Of a stretch of 64,000 nucleotides of DNA, positions 53,635-61,624 are shown one piece after another. The stretch comes from JANNNF01 sp040385825 (lineage in GTDB: Bacteria; Pseudomonadota; Alphaproteobacteria; Rhodobacterales; Rhodobacteraceae). The stretch covers positions 1 through 64,000 of the forward strand of contig JAZKGQ010000003.1 in assembly GCA_040385825.1 (NCBI GenBank), written 5' to 3'. The stretch's first letter is position 1, and every line of letters starts with the position of its first letter. The position numbers were made by a program, and so were the translations under genes. The notes under the pieces are model-generated. The model was not told where the DNA came from. It did not search any database and was given only the letters and a program-made list of their open reading frames with translations.

Positions 53635-54381
53635 TCATGCGGCAGACAGGGCGGCCACGATGGCCCCGAAATCGGCGGCCTTCAGGCTCGCCCCACCCAC
53701 CAGCGCCCCATCCACATGCGGCACCGCGAAAATCTCGGCCGCGTTCGACGGTTTGACCGACCCGCCATACAGCAACCGCACCCCCGCCGCCTGTGCGCCG
53801 ATCAGCCCCTGCAACTGGGCGCGGATATGGGCATGCACCTCGGCGATTTCGGCAATCGTGGGGGTTCGCCCGGTGCCGATGGCCCAGACGGGTTCGTACG
53901 CCACCACCAGCGACTCTGCCACCGCACCCTTGGGCACCGACCCCGACAGTTGCGCGCCGATCACGTCCAACGTGGTGCCCGCGTCGCGCTGTGCTTCCGT
54001 CTCGCCCACGCAGACCACCGCCACCAGCCCTGCGGTGATCGCAGCGCCCGCCTTGGCCAGCACCATCGCATCGGTTTCAGCATGGTCGGTGCGGCGTTCG
54101 GAATGGCCAAGGATCACATAGGCCGCCCCGGCATCTGCCAGCATGGCGGCAGAAATATCGCCGGTATGCGCCCCCGCCGCATTGGCGTGGCAATCCTGCC
54201 CGCCGACCAGCAAGCCCGACCCCTGCGCCGCCGCCGCCATCTGGGCCACCAGCGTCGCAGGCGGGCACAGCAGCATGTCGCAGGCGGGGGCAGGGTGGGC
54301 ATCCAGCAAAGCGGTGACTTCCGACAGCGCGGCGGTGGTGCCGTTCATCTTCCAGTTCCCGGCGGCGAGTTTACGCATCAT
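53635..54381 (-). CDS. tpiA: triosephosphate isomerase
   Basis: Interconverts dihydroxyacetone phosphate and glyceraldehyde 3-phosphate. The 248-aa TIM barrel has AGNWKMNG, VILGHSERR (catalytic His), the catalytic Glu in VAYEPVWAIGTG (start of loop 6) and LYGGSVKPSN. Two in-frame ATGs at 54381 and 54378 are both usable; GGGAG precedes. The gap to the next gene upstream (54517) is 135 bp, so it starts its own transcript with EamA and P450 behind it. Confidence 0.95.
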   Translation of the reverse strand: MMRKLAAGNWKMNGTTAALSEVTALLDAHPAPACDMLLCPPATLVAQMAAAAQGSGLLVGGQDCHANAAGAHTGDISAAMLADAGAAYVILGHSERRTDHAETDAMVLAKAGAAITAGLVAVVCVGETEAQRDAGTTLDVIGAQLSGSVPKGAVAESLVVAYEPVWAIGTGRTPTIAEIAEVHAHIRAQLQGLIGAQAAGVRLLYGGSVKPSNAAEIFAVPHVDGALVGGASLKAADFGAIVAALSAA

Positions 54382-54516
54382 CTGATCTCCCTTGTTCGCC
54401 ACAGGCGTAACGCCCCCCTGCGACAAGGAAAAGACCCTGCGGATGATCGCCCGCAAATACCCGGTCGAATGTTGGGGCAGATGGTGGGGCAGATCGGTGG
54501 CGCGGACCCTTCGGGA

Positions 54517-54867
54517 TCAGGCGTCCTTGAACTTGATGCTTTCACCACAGCCGCAAGCCTCGGCCACATTGGGGTTGCGGAACTTGAACCCGGCTTGCAG
54601 CAGGTCGACCTCATAGTCGATCTCGGTGCCGATCAGAAACAGTTGCGCCATGGGGGCGATCATCACCCGCGCGCCGTCCTGTTCCACCACCTCGTCCATC
54701 GGATTGACAGCCGAGACATATTCCATGGTGTATTCCATGCCCGCACAGCCCCCCTTCTTGACGCCGATGCGCAGACCTTGAGTGTCTTGCTTGGCCATCA
54801 GCCGCGCAATCTGTTTCGCGGCGATCGGGGTCAGGGTGACGGCGGCTTTGCCGGGGATGCCGAACAT
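54517..54867 (-). CDS. A-type iron-sulfur carrier (SufA/IscA family)
   Basis: A 116-aa HesB-like protein. The three cluster cysteines are GVKKGGCAGMEY and ACGCGES near the C-terminus. Such proteins take Fe-S clusters to target enzymes. AAAGGA precedes the ATG at 54867. It is downstream of the DUF59 gene by 73 bp; together they look like the tail of a SUF system, whose core genes are not in the window. Confidence 0.9.
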   Translation of the reverse strand: MFGIPGKAAVTLTPIAAKQIARLMAKQDTQGLRIGVKKGGCAGMEYTMEYVSAVNPMDEVVEQDGARVMIAPMAQLFLIGTEIDYEVDLLQAGFKFRNPNVAEACGCGESIKFKDA

Positions 54868-54940
54868 GGGATGCGTCCTTTGCGATATTCCCCATAACAT
54901 AGGCGGGGCTTGGGCAATTCTCAACCCGTGGTGAAGGGGC

Positions 54941-55294
54941 CTACATGAACCCCAGTTCCAGCCGGGCCTCGTCGGACATCATCTCCATCCCCCAGGGCGG
55001 ATCAAAGGTCATCGACACGGTCACATCGCGCACCCCGGCCAAGGGTTCCACCGCCTCTTGCACCCAGCCCGGCATCTCGCCTGCCACCGGACAGCCGGGG
55101 GCGGTCAGGGTCATGGTGATGCCGACCGAGTTTTCGGCACTGATATCAATGGTATAGACCAGACCCAGGTCATAGATGTTGACCGGGATTTCGGGGTCGA
55201 ACACCGTACGGCAGGCATCAACCACCTGATCATACAGCGGATGATCTGTGCTGGAGGGGGGGATCAGCGGCGCGCCCTCAATCTGGTCCTGCAT
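54941..55294 (-). CDS. DUF59/MIP18-family Fe-S assembly protein, SufT-like
   Basis: A 117-aa DUF59 protein: DACRTVFDPEIPVNIYDLGLVY (cited as helix and strand), TMTLTAPGCPVAGEMPGWV with the conserved Cys, and VSMTFDPPWGMEMMSDEARLELG. These proteins aid Fe-S maturation and are often called SufT. AGGA precedes the ATG at 55294. Probably transcribed with the A-type carrier that follows. Confidence 0.88.
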   Translation of the reverse strand: MQDQIEGAPLIPPSSTDHPLYDQVVDACRTVFDPEIPVNIYDLGLVYTIDISAENSVGITMTLTAPGCPVAGEMPGWVQEAVEPLAGVRDVTVSMTFDPPWGMEMMSDEARLELGFM

Positions 55295-55414
55295 GGTATG
55301 TCCTGCTCTGCGTCTGGTAGTTGAGCAATTATATAGGGATTGCACAGGCCGGGGTCCAGTGGCTGCGGGACGCGCACAGAGTATGGCTCACATCCCCACC
55401 GCCGCCGCCCCTAT

Positions 55415-55520
55415 CCACGCCACCCGCAAACCTGGCATCTCCCCTCCCCCTCGTGGGGAGGGGCCGGGGGTGGGGGGCGGCGACACGCGCCCCTTTTTCA
55501 GCAAAAGGCTCAGGCGAGGC
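55415..55520 (+). repeat. R3 repeat, first copy of 105-bp direct duplication
   Basis: Begins CCACGCCACCCGCAAACCT, contains CTCCCCCTC-GTGGGGAGGGG and ends GCAAAAGGCTCAGGCGAGGC. Matches the copy at 55560 at nearly all positions. Confidence 0.8.
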
Positions 55521-55559
55521 GCAGACCACGGGCGCTTGCGTACCGCCGTTGGCTCGAAC

Positions 55560-55661
55560 CCACGCCACCCGCAAACCTCGCACCTCCCCTCCCCCTCGTG
55601 GGGAGGGGCCGGGGGTGGGGGGCAGCGACACAACCCGTTTCAGCAAAAGGCCCAGGCGATG
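55560..55661 (+). repeat. R3 repeat, second copy of 105-bp direct duplication
   Basis: Same start and GTGGGGAGGGG core as the copy at 55415; about 4 bp shorter in the CACGCGCCCCTTTTTCAGC part. The inner palindrome also appears reversed at 17318. Confidence 0.8.
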
Positions 55662-55680
55662 CCAGCCCCCCCGACCCGCC

Positions 55681-56244
55681 TCAGAACGGAATTTCGTCGT
55701 CCATATCCGACGCCCGGCCCCGACCGCCGCCAGACGACGCGCCGCCACCGGACCCGCCGCCCGACGCGCCGCGCCCGCCCGACGAGGCACCGCCACCATA
55801 GCCGCCGCCGCCGCCTGCATCTTCATACCCGCCGCGATCATCATAACCGCCGCCGGCACCCCCGCCCGCGCCGCCACCCGAGCCGCCGCCATCGCGCCCG
55901 CCCAGCAGGGTCAATTCACCCCGGAACTGCCGCAGCACCACTTCGGTCGTATAGCGGTCGGCCCCGGACTGGTCCTGCCATTTGCGGGTTTCCAGTTGGC
56001 CCTCGACATAGACGGTCGAGCCTTTCTTCAGATACTGCTCGGCGATCTTGCCCAGAGCCTCGTTGAAGATCGCGACCGAATGCCATTCGGTGCGTTCCTT
56101 GCGCTCGCCACTCGCCTTGTCGCGCCAGGTTTCCGACGTCGCGATGCGCAGGTTCACCACCTTGCCGCCGTTAGGAAAGCTGCGCACCTCGGGGTCGCGG
56201 CCGAGGTTTCCGACGATGATCACCTTGTTGACCGACCCAGCCAT
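55681..56244 (-). CDS. ssb: single-stranded DNA-binding protein
   Basis: A 187-aa SSB. The OB fold covers about residues 4-110 (NKVIIVGNLGRDPEVRSF, WHSVAIFNEALGKIAEQYLKKGSTVYVEG in two strands). A long Gly/Ser-rich linker follows, then the acidic tip MDDEIPF that binds replication and repair partners. GGGAG lies before the ATG at 56244. Divergent from the lytic transglycosylase gene. Confidence 0.95.
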   Translation of the reverse strand: MAGSVNKVIIVGNLGRDPEVRSFPNGGKVVNLRIATSETWRDKASGERKERTEWHSVAIFNEALGKIAEQYLKKGSTVYVEGQLETRKWQDQSGADRYTTEVVLRQFRGELTLLGGRDGGGSGGGAGGGAGGGYDDRGGYEDAGGGGGYGGGASSGGRGASGGGSGGGASSGGGRGRASDMDDEIPF

Positions 56245-56437
56245 GACGCGCTCCCTTGTCTTTTCCAATGATTCCCGCTGTCCGGCAGTTTCCGCCGGAC
56301 TGGTTAACAAAGCCTATACCCGTGGCGGGCAAGCGCTGCAATGTGGCAGGCCGCGGGGTGGGGTGGCCGGGCAGGGGTAGAAGTCCTGTCAAAAACCCGT
56401 ATAGTCGCGGCGTTGCGTCCCTGATCTGGTTGGTTGC

Positions 56438-57049
56438 ATGAAACACGCGGTCCTTGTGGTGATGGTTCTGGCCGGCGTCGCATTGGGTGCCCCTGGTGGC
56501 GGGGTGGCCTATGCCGAAGCGCTGACCCTGTCGGGGTCCAGCAAGTCGCGCAATTCGATCTTCAAATCGCAGACCAGGCTGCTGGACGGGCGTCTGGCCA
56601 AGCAATATGACGCCTCGGTCAAGCTGACGCCGAAGGGCAAGGGCAAGACGGACATCACCGAGGCCGCCCCGCGCTATCGCGGCAATTACAAGGGCGCGTT
56701 TCTGGAGGTGGCAAAGGCTGCCGCCCGCAAGCATGGCGTGCCCGAGGATCTGTTCCTGCGGCTGGTGCAGCAAGAATCCGGCTGGAATCCGGGGGCGGTG
56801 TCAACCGCAGGGGCGACGGGGCTGGCGCAACTGATGCCCGCGACGGCACGCAAGCTGGGCGTCGACATCAGCGACCCCAATCAGAACCTGGAGGGCGGGG
56901 CGCGCTATCTGTCGATGATGTACAACAAGTTCGGCAGTTGGCGGCTGGCGCTGGCGGCCTATAACGCGGGGCCGGGGGCGGTGGAAAAACACGGCGGCAT
57001 CCCCCCCTATGCCGAGACGAAGAATTATGTGAAGGCAATTCTGGGGTAG
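56438..57049 (+). CDS. lytic transglycosylase, SLT type
   Basis: A 203-aa secreted enzyme with a signal peptide (about residues 1-26). The SLT domain has the catalytic Glu113 in LVQQESGWNPGA, GATGLAQLMPATA, NLEGGARYLS and ALAAYNAGPGAV. Cuts peptidoglycan glycan strands and leaves anhydromuramic ends. It is a minimal single-domain type. Its TAG stop lies at the start of an R2 repeat. Confidence 0.92.
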   Translation: MKHAVLVVMVLAGVALGAPGGGVAYAEALTLSGSSKSRNSIFKSQTRLLDGRLAKQYDASVKLTPKGKGKTDITEAAPRYRGNYKGAFLEVAKAAARKHGVPEDLFLRLVQQESGWNPGAVSTAGATGLAQLMPATARKLGVDISDPNQNLEGGARYLSMMYNKFGSWRLALAAYNAGPGAVEKHGGIPPYAETKNYVKAILG

Positions 57050-57089
57050 GAGGGGCAATCTGCCCATCCTGCACTTCGCCCATCCTGCT
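57046..57089. repeat. R2 repeat at the lytic transglycosylase end
   Basis: GTAGGAGGGGCAATC-TGCCCATCCTGC, then CATCCTGC again. As at 51476, the GTAG supplies the stop codon of the plus-strand gene. Between convergent genes; possible terminator. Confidence 0.6.
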
Positions 57090-59169
57090 ATTCGGCGGCA
57101 ATCTTGATCACCGGTTCCATTTGCGCCAGCACATCCGCCGACAGGTGGCATTTCACCTGATGGCCGCCGTCCAGCATCTGCACGGGTGGCATCACCGTTT
57201 CGCACAGATTGCCCGGCACCTGGGATTTCCAGCGGCAGCGGGTCTGGAACGGGCAACCGGGGGGCGGGTTCATCGCTGACGGAATGTCGCCTTCCAGCAC
57301 GATGCGTTTGCGGATCACCTTGGTATCGGCAATCGGCACGGCGGACAGCAGCGCCTCGGTGTAGGGGTGATAGGGCGGCTGGAACACCTGATCGGTGCTG
57401 CCCATTTCGACCACATGGCCCAGATACATCACCATCACCCGGTCGCTGAGGTAGCGCACGATCGACAGATCGTGGCTGATGAACAGCAGGGTGGTGCGGT
57501 TCTTGCGCTGAATCTCCATCAGCAGGTCTGTCACGGCGGCCTGCACCGACACGTCCAGCGCGGACACAGGTTCATCCGCCACCACCACCTTGGCCCCACC
57601 CGCAAAGGCCCGCGCGATGCCGACGCGCTGCTTTTGCCCGCCCGACAACTGACGCGGCATCCGTTCGGCAAAGGCGCGCGGCAGTTTCACCAGATCCAGC
57701 AGCTCCAGCATGCGGGCCATCCGTTCGGCATCGGAATTGCCCTGCTTGAAAATCTCCAGCGCGCGGATGATCTGGCGGCCCACGGTCATCGAGGGGTTCA
57801 GCGTGTCGAACGGGTTCTGGAACACCATCTGCACAGAGGACACCGTATCGACGTTGCGTTTCTGGATGGGCGTCGATTGCACGTTTTCATCAAACAGCAT
57901 GATTGACCCAGAGGTCGCGGTTTCCAGCCCCATCAGCACCTTGGCGAAGGTGGATTTGCCACAGCCGGACTCGCCCACAATGGCCAGCGTCTCGCCTTCA
58001 CGGGCCTCGAAGCTGAGGGTTTCGTTGGCTTTCACAACCTTGGTCGCGCCACCGCCGAAGGCCCCCGAGGAGACGGAATAGTATTTCCGCAAATCCTCCA
58101 TCTTCAGCACGACGCGGCCGACGGGCAGCTTTTCCTTGGCATTGCTGACCGCCATCGGGGCGTTCCAGTCGATCTCTTGCCACTTCACGCAGCGGCTGGC
58201 GTGGCGGTCGTCGCCCGGCACGGGCGACATCGGCACCTCGGCGGCATTGCAGCGGCCATCCTGAAAATAATCGCAGCGCGGGCCGAAGTTGCAGCCCCTG
58301 GGGCGTTCATGCGGCAGCGGGAAGTTGCCGGGAATGGCAACCAGCGGGCGCGAGTTCTTGTCGGCCCCCGGCAGCGGGATCGAGCGGAACAGGGCCTGCG
58401 TGTAGGGATGGCGCATCTTGTCGAACACTTCGACCACATTGCCGGTTTCCACCGCCTCGCCGGAATACATCACGCAGAGCCGGTCGCAGGTATCAAGGAT
58501 CAGGCCGAGGTTGTGGCTGATGAACAGCATCGAGGTGCCGTATTTGGTGCCCAGATCCTTGACCAGATCGACGATGCCGGCCTCGACCGTCACGTCCAGC
58601 GCAGTGGTGGGTTCATCCAGGATCAGCAGGGCGGGCTTGGACATCAGCGCCATCGCAATCACGATGCGCTGCTGCTGACCGCCCGACAGTTGATGCGGAT
58701 AGGCGTTGATGATGCGGTCGGGGTCGGGCAGGCGCACATCGGCCACGATCTGGCGGGCCAGCTTCCACGCGGCGTCACGGGACATGCCTTCGTGGATCAT
58801 CGGCACTTCGGCCAGTTGCGCGCCAATCTTCATCGCGGGGTTCAGCGAGGCCATCGGTTCTTGATAGATCATCGCGATTTCCGAGCCGCGGATGCGGCGC
58901 AGTTCCTCATCGCCCATGGTGGTCAGATCGCGGCCCTTGAACTTGATCGACCCGCCCACGATGCGGCCGTTCTTGCCAAGGTCGCGCATCACCGCCAGCG
59001 CCACGGTGGATTTGCCGCAGCCGGATTCGCCCACCAGCCCCATGGCCTCGCCCGGCATCACGGAACAGGAAAAATCCATCACGGCAGGGATTTCCCGCAG
59101 GCGGGTGAAGAAAGAGATCGAGAGGTTCTCGATTTCGAGGATGGGTTTGCTGGGATCCCAGTCAGACAT
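57088..59169 (-). CDS. dual-NBD ABC transporter ATPase (DppD-DppF fusion type)
   Basis: A 693-aa protein with two full ABC domains. First: GLVGESGCGKSTVAL, LSGGQQQRIVIAMAL, LLILDEPTTALDV. Second: AIVGESGCGKSTFAK, LSGGQKQRVGIARAF, VVADEPVSALDV. Each is followed by the oligopeptide-transporter C-terminal Cys motif (GCNFGPRCDYF, GCPFQTRCRWK), which in relatives binds an Fe-S cluster. The usual two separate ATPases (DppD, DppF) are thus fused. GAGG precedes the ATG at 59169. Last gene of the importer operon. Confidence 0.93.
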   Translation of the reverse strand: MSDWDPSKPILEIENLSISFFTRLREIPAVMDFSCSVMPGEAMGLVGESGCGKSTVALAVMRDLGKNGRIVGGSIKFKGRDLTTMGDEELRRIRGSEIAMIYQEPMASLNPAMKIGAQLAEVPMIHEGMSRDAAWKLARQIVADVRLPDPDRIINAYPHQLSGGQQQRIVIAMALMSKPALLILDEPTTALDVTVEAGIVDLVKDLGTKYGTSMLFISHNLGLILDTCDRLCVMYSGEAVETGNVVEVFDKMRHPYTQALFRSIPLPGADKNSRPLVAIPGNFPLPHERPRGCNFGPRCDYFQDGRCNAAEVPMSPVPGDDRHASRCVKWQEIDWNAPMAVSNAKEKLPVGRVVLKMEDLRKYYSVSSGAFGGGATKVVKANETLSFEAREGETLAIVGESGCGKSTFAKVLMGLETATSGSIMLFDENVQSTPIQKRNVDTVSSVQMVFQNPFDTLNPSMTVGRQIIRALEIFKQGNSDAERMARMLELLDLVKLPRAFAERMPRQLSGGQKQRVGIARAFAGGAKVVVADEPVSALDVSVQAAVTDLLMEIQRKNRTTLLFISHDLSIVRYLSDRVMVMYLGHVVEMGSTDQVFQPPYHPYTEALLSAVPIADTKVIRKRIVLEGDIPSAMNPPPGCPFQTRCRWKSQVPGNLCETVMPPVQMLDGGHQVKCHLSADVLAQMEPVIKIAAE

Positions 59170-59201
59170 GGCAGCCTCGCTTTTTGTGGAGAGGGCGGGA
59201 A

Positions 59202-59248
59202 CCGGGGGCCAGCCCCCGGACCCCCGAGATATTTGGAAACAGATGATG
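59202..59248 (+). repeat. R1 repeat copy i
   Basis: Hairpin CCGGGGGC-CA-GCCCCCGG (59202-59219), ACCCCCGA and core GATATTTGGAA-ACAGATGATG (from 59228). It ends one base before the stop codon of the minus-strand permease. Confidence 0.8.
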
Positions 59249-60412
59249 TCAGTCGCGTAAGGATTCTTCGCGCAACCCGTCGGCCAGCAGGTTCAGGCCA
59301 AGGACAAGGCTCATCAGGGCCAGCGCCGGAACCACGGCGGGGTGCAGGTAGACCGACAGCAGTTTGCGGCCATCGTCGATGGTGCTGCCCCAGTCGGGGG
59401 ATTCCGGGGATACGCCAAGGCCGAAGAAGCCGAGCGTGCCGAGCAGGATGGTGGTATAGCCGATGCGCAGGCAGAAATCGACGATCAGCGGGCCACGGGC
59501 GTTTGGCAAGATCTCCCACAGCATGATGTACCAGGGGGATTCGCCGCGCGTCTGGCCCGCGGCCACATAGTCGCGCGCCTTGATGTCCATGACGATGCCG
59601 CGCACGATGCGGAACACGCCGGGCGCATTGACGAAGACCACCGATACGAAGACGTTCAGCAGGTTGGGGTCCATCGACCAGATGCCGGTGGGGTCCATGT
59701 TGAAGGCAAGCCCGGAATAGGCCCAGAACCCGATCACCAGGGTAAGCCCGACATAGAGGTTGCGCCGGGGGGCATTGGTGTGGAAGCGCGAGTTGAACAG
59801 CGTGGCCAGAAAGATGATCGGAAAGACGAACAGCACGGCGGCCAGCACGATCGGCACGCCGGTCACGCGGATTTCCGGGGTCACCAGCAGGTAGAACAGC
59901 AAGATCACCGGGAAGGCCAGCACGAGGTTGGCGATGAAGGAGATGATCGTATCCAGCTTGCCGCCGAAATAGCCTGCGGGCAGGCCAAGGGTGATGCCGA
60001 CCATGAAGGCAAACAGGGTGGCGGCAGGGGCGATCTGCAGCACCCGCCGCGCCCCCATCACCACCCGACTGAACACGTCGCGCGCCAGATGGTCGCCGCC
60101 GAACAGGTAATAGGGATAGGCCCCTTCGACCGGCGCGCCAAGCGGCGAGCCGGGCAGGGCGTTCTTCAACCCCGAGATTTGCGCGATGGGATCATGGGTG
60201 ATGATCAGGTCGGCAAAGATCGCGGTGAAGATCCAGAAGATCACGATGCCATAGCCCAGCATCCCCACCGGGCTGTCGAACAGCTTGCCATAAAGCCCCA
60301 GCCGGCGCTTGAAGCGGATCGAGAGCGCGAAGGCCAGCACCATCGCAATCCAGACCGGCAGGAACTGCGTGGCGACGCGGGCGATGATGGCACCCCAGGA
60401 CAGGTCTTCCAT
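59249..60412 (-). CDS. peptide/nickel-type ABC permease, DppC-like
   Basis: A 387-aa permease with N-terminal OppC-like segment and six or so hydrophobic helices; the BPD_transp_1 signature VAAGQTRGESPWYIMLWEILPNARGPLI (EAA loop, cited in two pieces) is in the last third. GGAG lies before the ATG at 60412. It forms the membrane channel with the DppB-like gene 10 bp upstream. A longer-than-usual loop between helices (residues 200-270) is present. Substrate unknown. Confidence 0.9.
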   Translation of the reverse strand: MEDLSWGAIIARVATQFLPVWIAMVLAFALSIRFKRRLGLYGKLFDSPVGMLGYGIVIFWIFTAIFADLIITHDPIAQISGLKNALPGSPLGAPVEGAYPYYLFGGDHLARDVFSRVVMGARRVLQIAPAATLFAFMVGITLGLPAGYFGGKLDTIISFIANLVLAFPVILLFYLLVTPEIRVTGVPIVLAAVLFVFPIIFLATLFNSRFHTNAPRRNLYVGLTLVIGFWAYSGLAFNMDPTGIWSMDPNLLNVFVSVVFVNAPGVFRIVRGIVMDIKARDYVAAGQTRGESPWYIMLWEILPNARGPLIVDFCLRIGYTTILLGTLGFFGLGVSPESPDWGSTIDDGRKLLSVYLHPAVVPALALMSLVLGLNLLADGLREESLRD

Positions 60413-60422
60413 GGGTGTCTCC

Positions 60423-61508
60423 TCAGGCCAGACGGATGCGGGGATTCAGGAACACATAGCCGATATCAGAGATAAGCTGCGTGACCAGAACGACGAAGAC
60501 GGCGACGACCGAACAGCCAAGCAGCAATTCGATGTCATTGTTGCCTGCGGCCTGAACCAGCGTCCAGCCGAAGCCCTTGTAGTTGAACAGGGATTCCACG
60601 ATCACCACGCCGTTCAGCAGCCATGGGAACTGCAGCATGATCACGGTGAAGGGCGCGATCAGCGCGTTGCGCAGGGCGTGTTTCATCACCACCTGCTTGA
60701 ACGACACGCCCTTCAGCCGGGCGGTGCGGATGTACTGCTGCGTCATCACCTCGGTCATCGAGGCGCGGGTCATCCGGGCGATATAGCCGATGCCGTACAG
60801 CGCGATGGTCAGCACCGGCAGGGTGAAGTTCCAGAAGGTGATGTCGTCCAGCGCCGAGGTGGCCGAGCCGAGGAACAGGGTCTTGCTTTCGATCCAGCCG
60901 ATGTCGTTGAGGATCGGCGACAGCCCGCCGGTGGCGCTGGCAAACAGGGCCACAAGGATGACGCCCGACACATATTCGGGCGTCGCGGTCGAGGCGATGG
61001 CGAAGGTCGACAGGATACGGTCGGTGCGTGACCCTTCGCGCATCCCCGACAGCACGCCCAGCAACAGCGAACAGGGCACCATCACCAGCATCACCGCCAG
61101 CATCAGATAACCGGTCGCCGCCAGTTTGCCGCCAAGCGTGGTCAGCACCGGTTCCTTGAACACGGTGGAAAAGCCCCAGTCGCCCTGCAGGATGCCGCAA
61201 TAGCGCGGGGCGGTTTCGGCGGTGACGCCTGCGTCGATGCAGCGCCCGCGGGTCACGCCCTTGTCATCGGTGCGCACCCAGCCCGGCAACACCCCCAGCC
61301 ATTCGCCATAGCGCGACACCACCGATCCGCCATGGCCGTTCTGGTCGATCCAGACCTTGACCGACTCTTCCGTCATGCGGACCGACCCTTCGGTGCGGGC
61401 CAGCTTTTCCAGGTTGGGGCCAAGGTTGGTCAGGTAGAACACGATGAAGGTCAGCGCGAGGGCTGTCAGCAGCATGACGCCAAGACGGCGCATCACGAAT
61501 GTAAGCAT
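60423..61508 (-). CDS. peptide/nickel-type ABC permease, DppB-like
   Basis: A 361-aa permease. Starts MLTFVMRRLGVMLLTALALTFIVFYL with an N-terminal membrane helix, then a soluble loop (about residues 35-120), typical for DppB, and the EAA segment QYIRTARLKGVSFKQVVMKHALRNAL (cited across its helix). The ATG at 61508 follows AGGGGA. A longer frame to 61610 is unlikely. Works with the adjacent DppC-like protein. Confidence 0.9.
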   Translation of the reverse strand: MLTFVMRRLGVMLLTALALTFIVFYLTNLGPNLEKLARTEGSVRMTEESVKVWIDQNGHGGSVVSRYGEWLGVLPGWVRTDDKGVTRGRCIDAGVTAETAPRYCGILQGDWGFSTVFKEPVLTTLGGKLAATGYLMLAVMLVMVPCSLLLGVLSGMREGSRTDRILSTFAIASTATPEYVSGVILVALFASATGGLSPILNDIGWIESKTLFLGSATSALDDITFWNFTLPVLTIALYGIGYIARMTRASMTEVMTQQYIRTARLKGVSFKQVVMKHALRNALIAPFTVIMLQFPWLLNGVVIVESLFNYKGFGWTLVQAAGNNDIELLLGCSVVAVFVVLVTQLISDIGYVFLNPRIRLA

Positions 61509-61579
61509 GACGTATCGGTCCCCTCGCGAGGTTGAACAAAGCTGGCGGCGCGTCGGCTGCGTCGGGCTGGCGGGGCCGA

Positions 61580-61607
61580 TTGCGCGGGGACCATCGCCCC
61601 CGCGCAA
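61580..61607 (-). promoter_or_regulatory. stem-loop between binding protein and permease genes
   Basis: TTGCGCGGGG, an 8-base loop and CCCCGCGCAA, a perfect 10-bp stem with no T-run. Such structures often protect the binding-protein mRNA so that it is made in excess over the permeases. Confidence 0.6.
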
Positions 61608-61624
61608 CAAGGCAGCAGGTCAGA

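Larger units (their letters stand above)
55295..55680. other. 386-bp gap holding a duplicated GC-rich repeat
   Basis: No gene supported. It holds two direct copies of a roughly 105-bp sequence (55415-55520 and 55560-55661) and the ssb 3' side. The first 120 bp (55295-55414) contain A/T-rich DNA near 55320-55340 that could be the promoter of the DUF59 gene. Confidence 0.6.
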
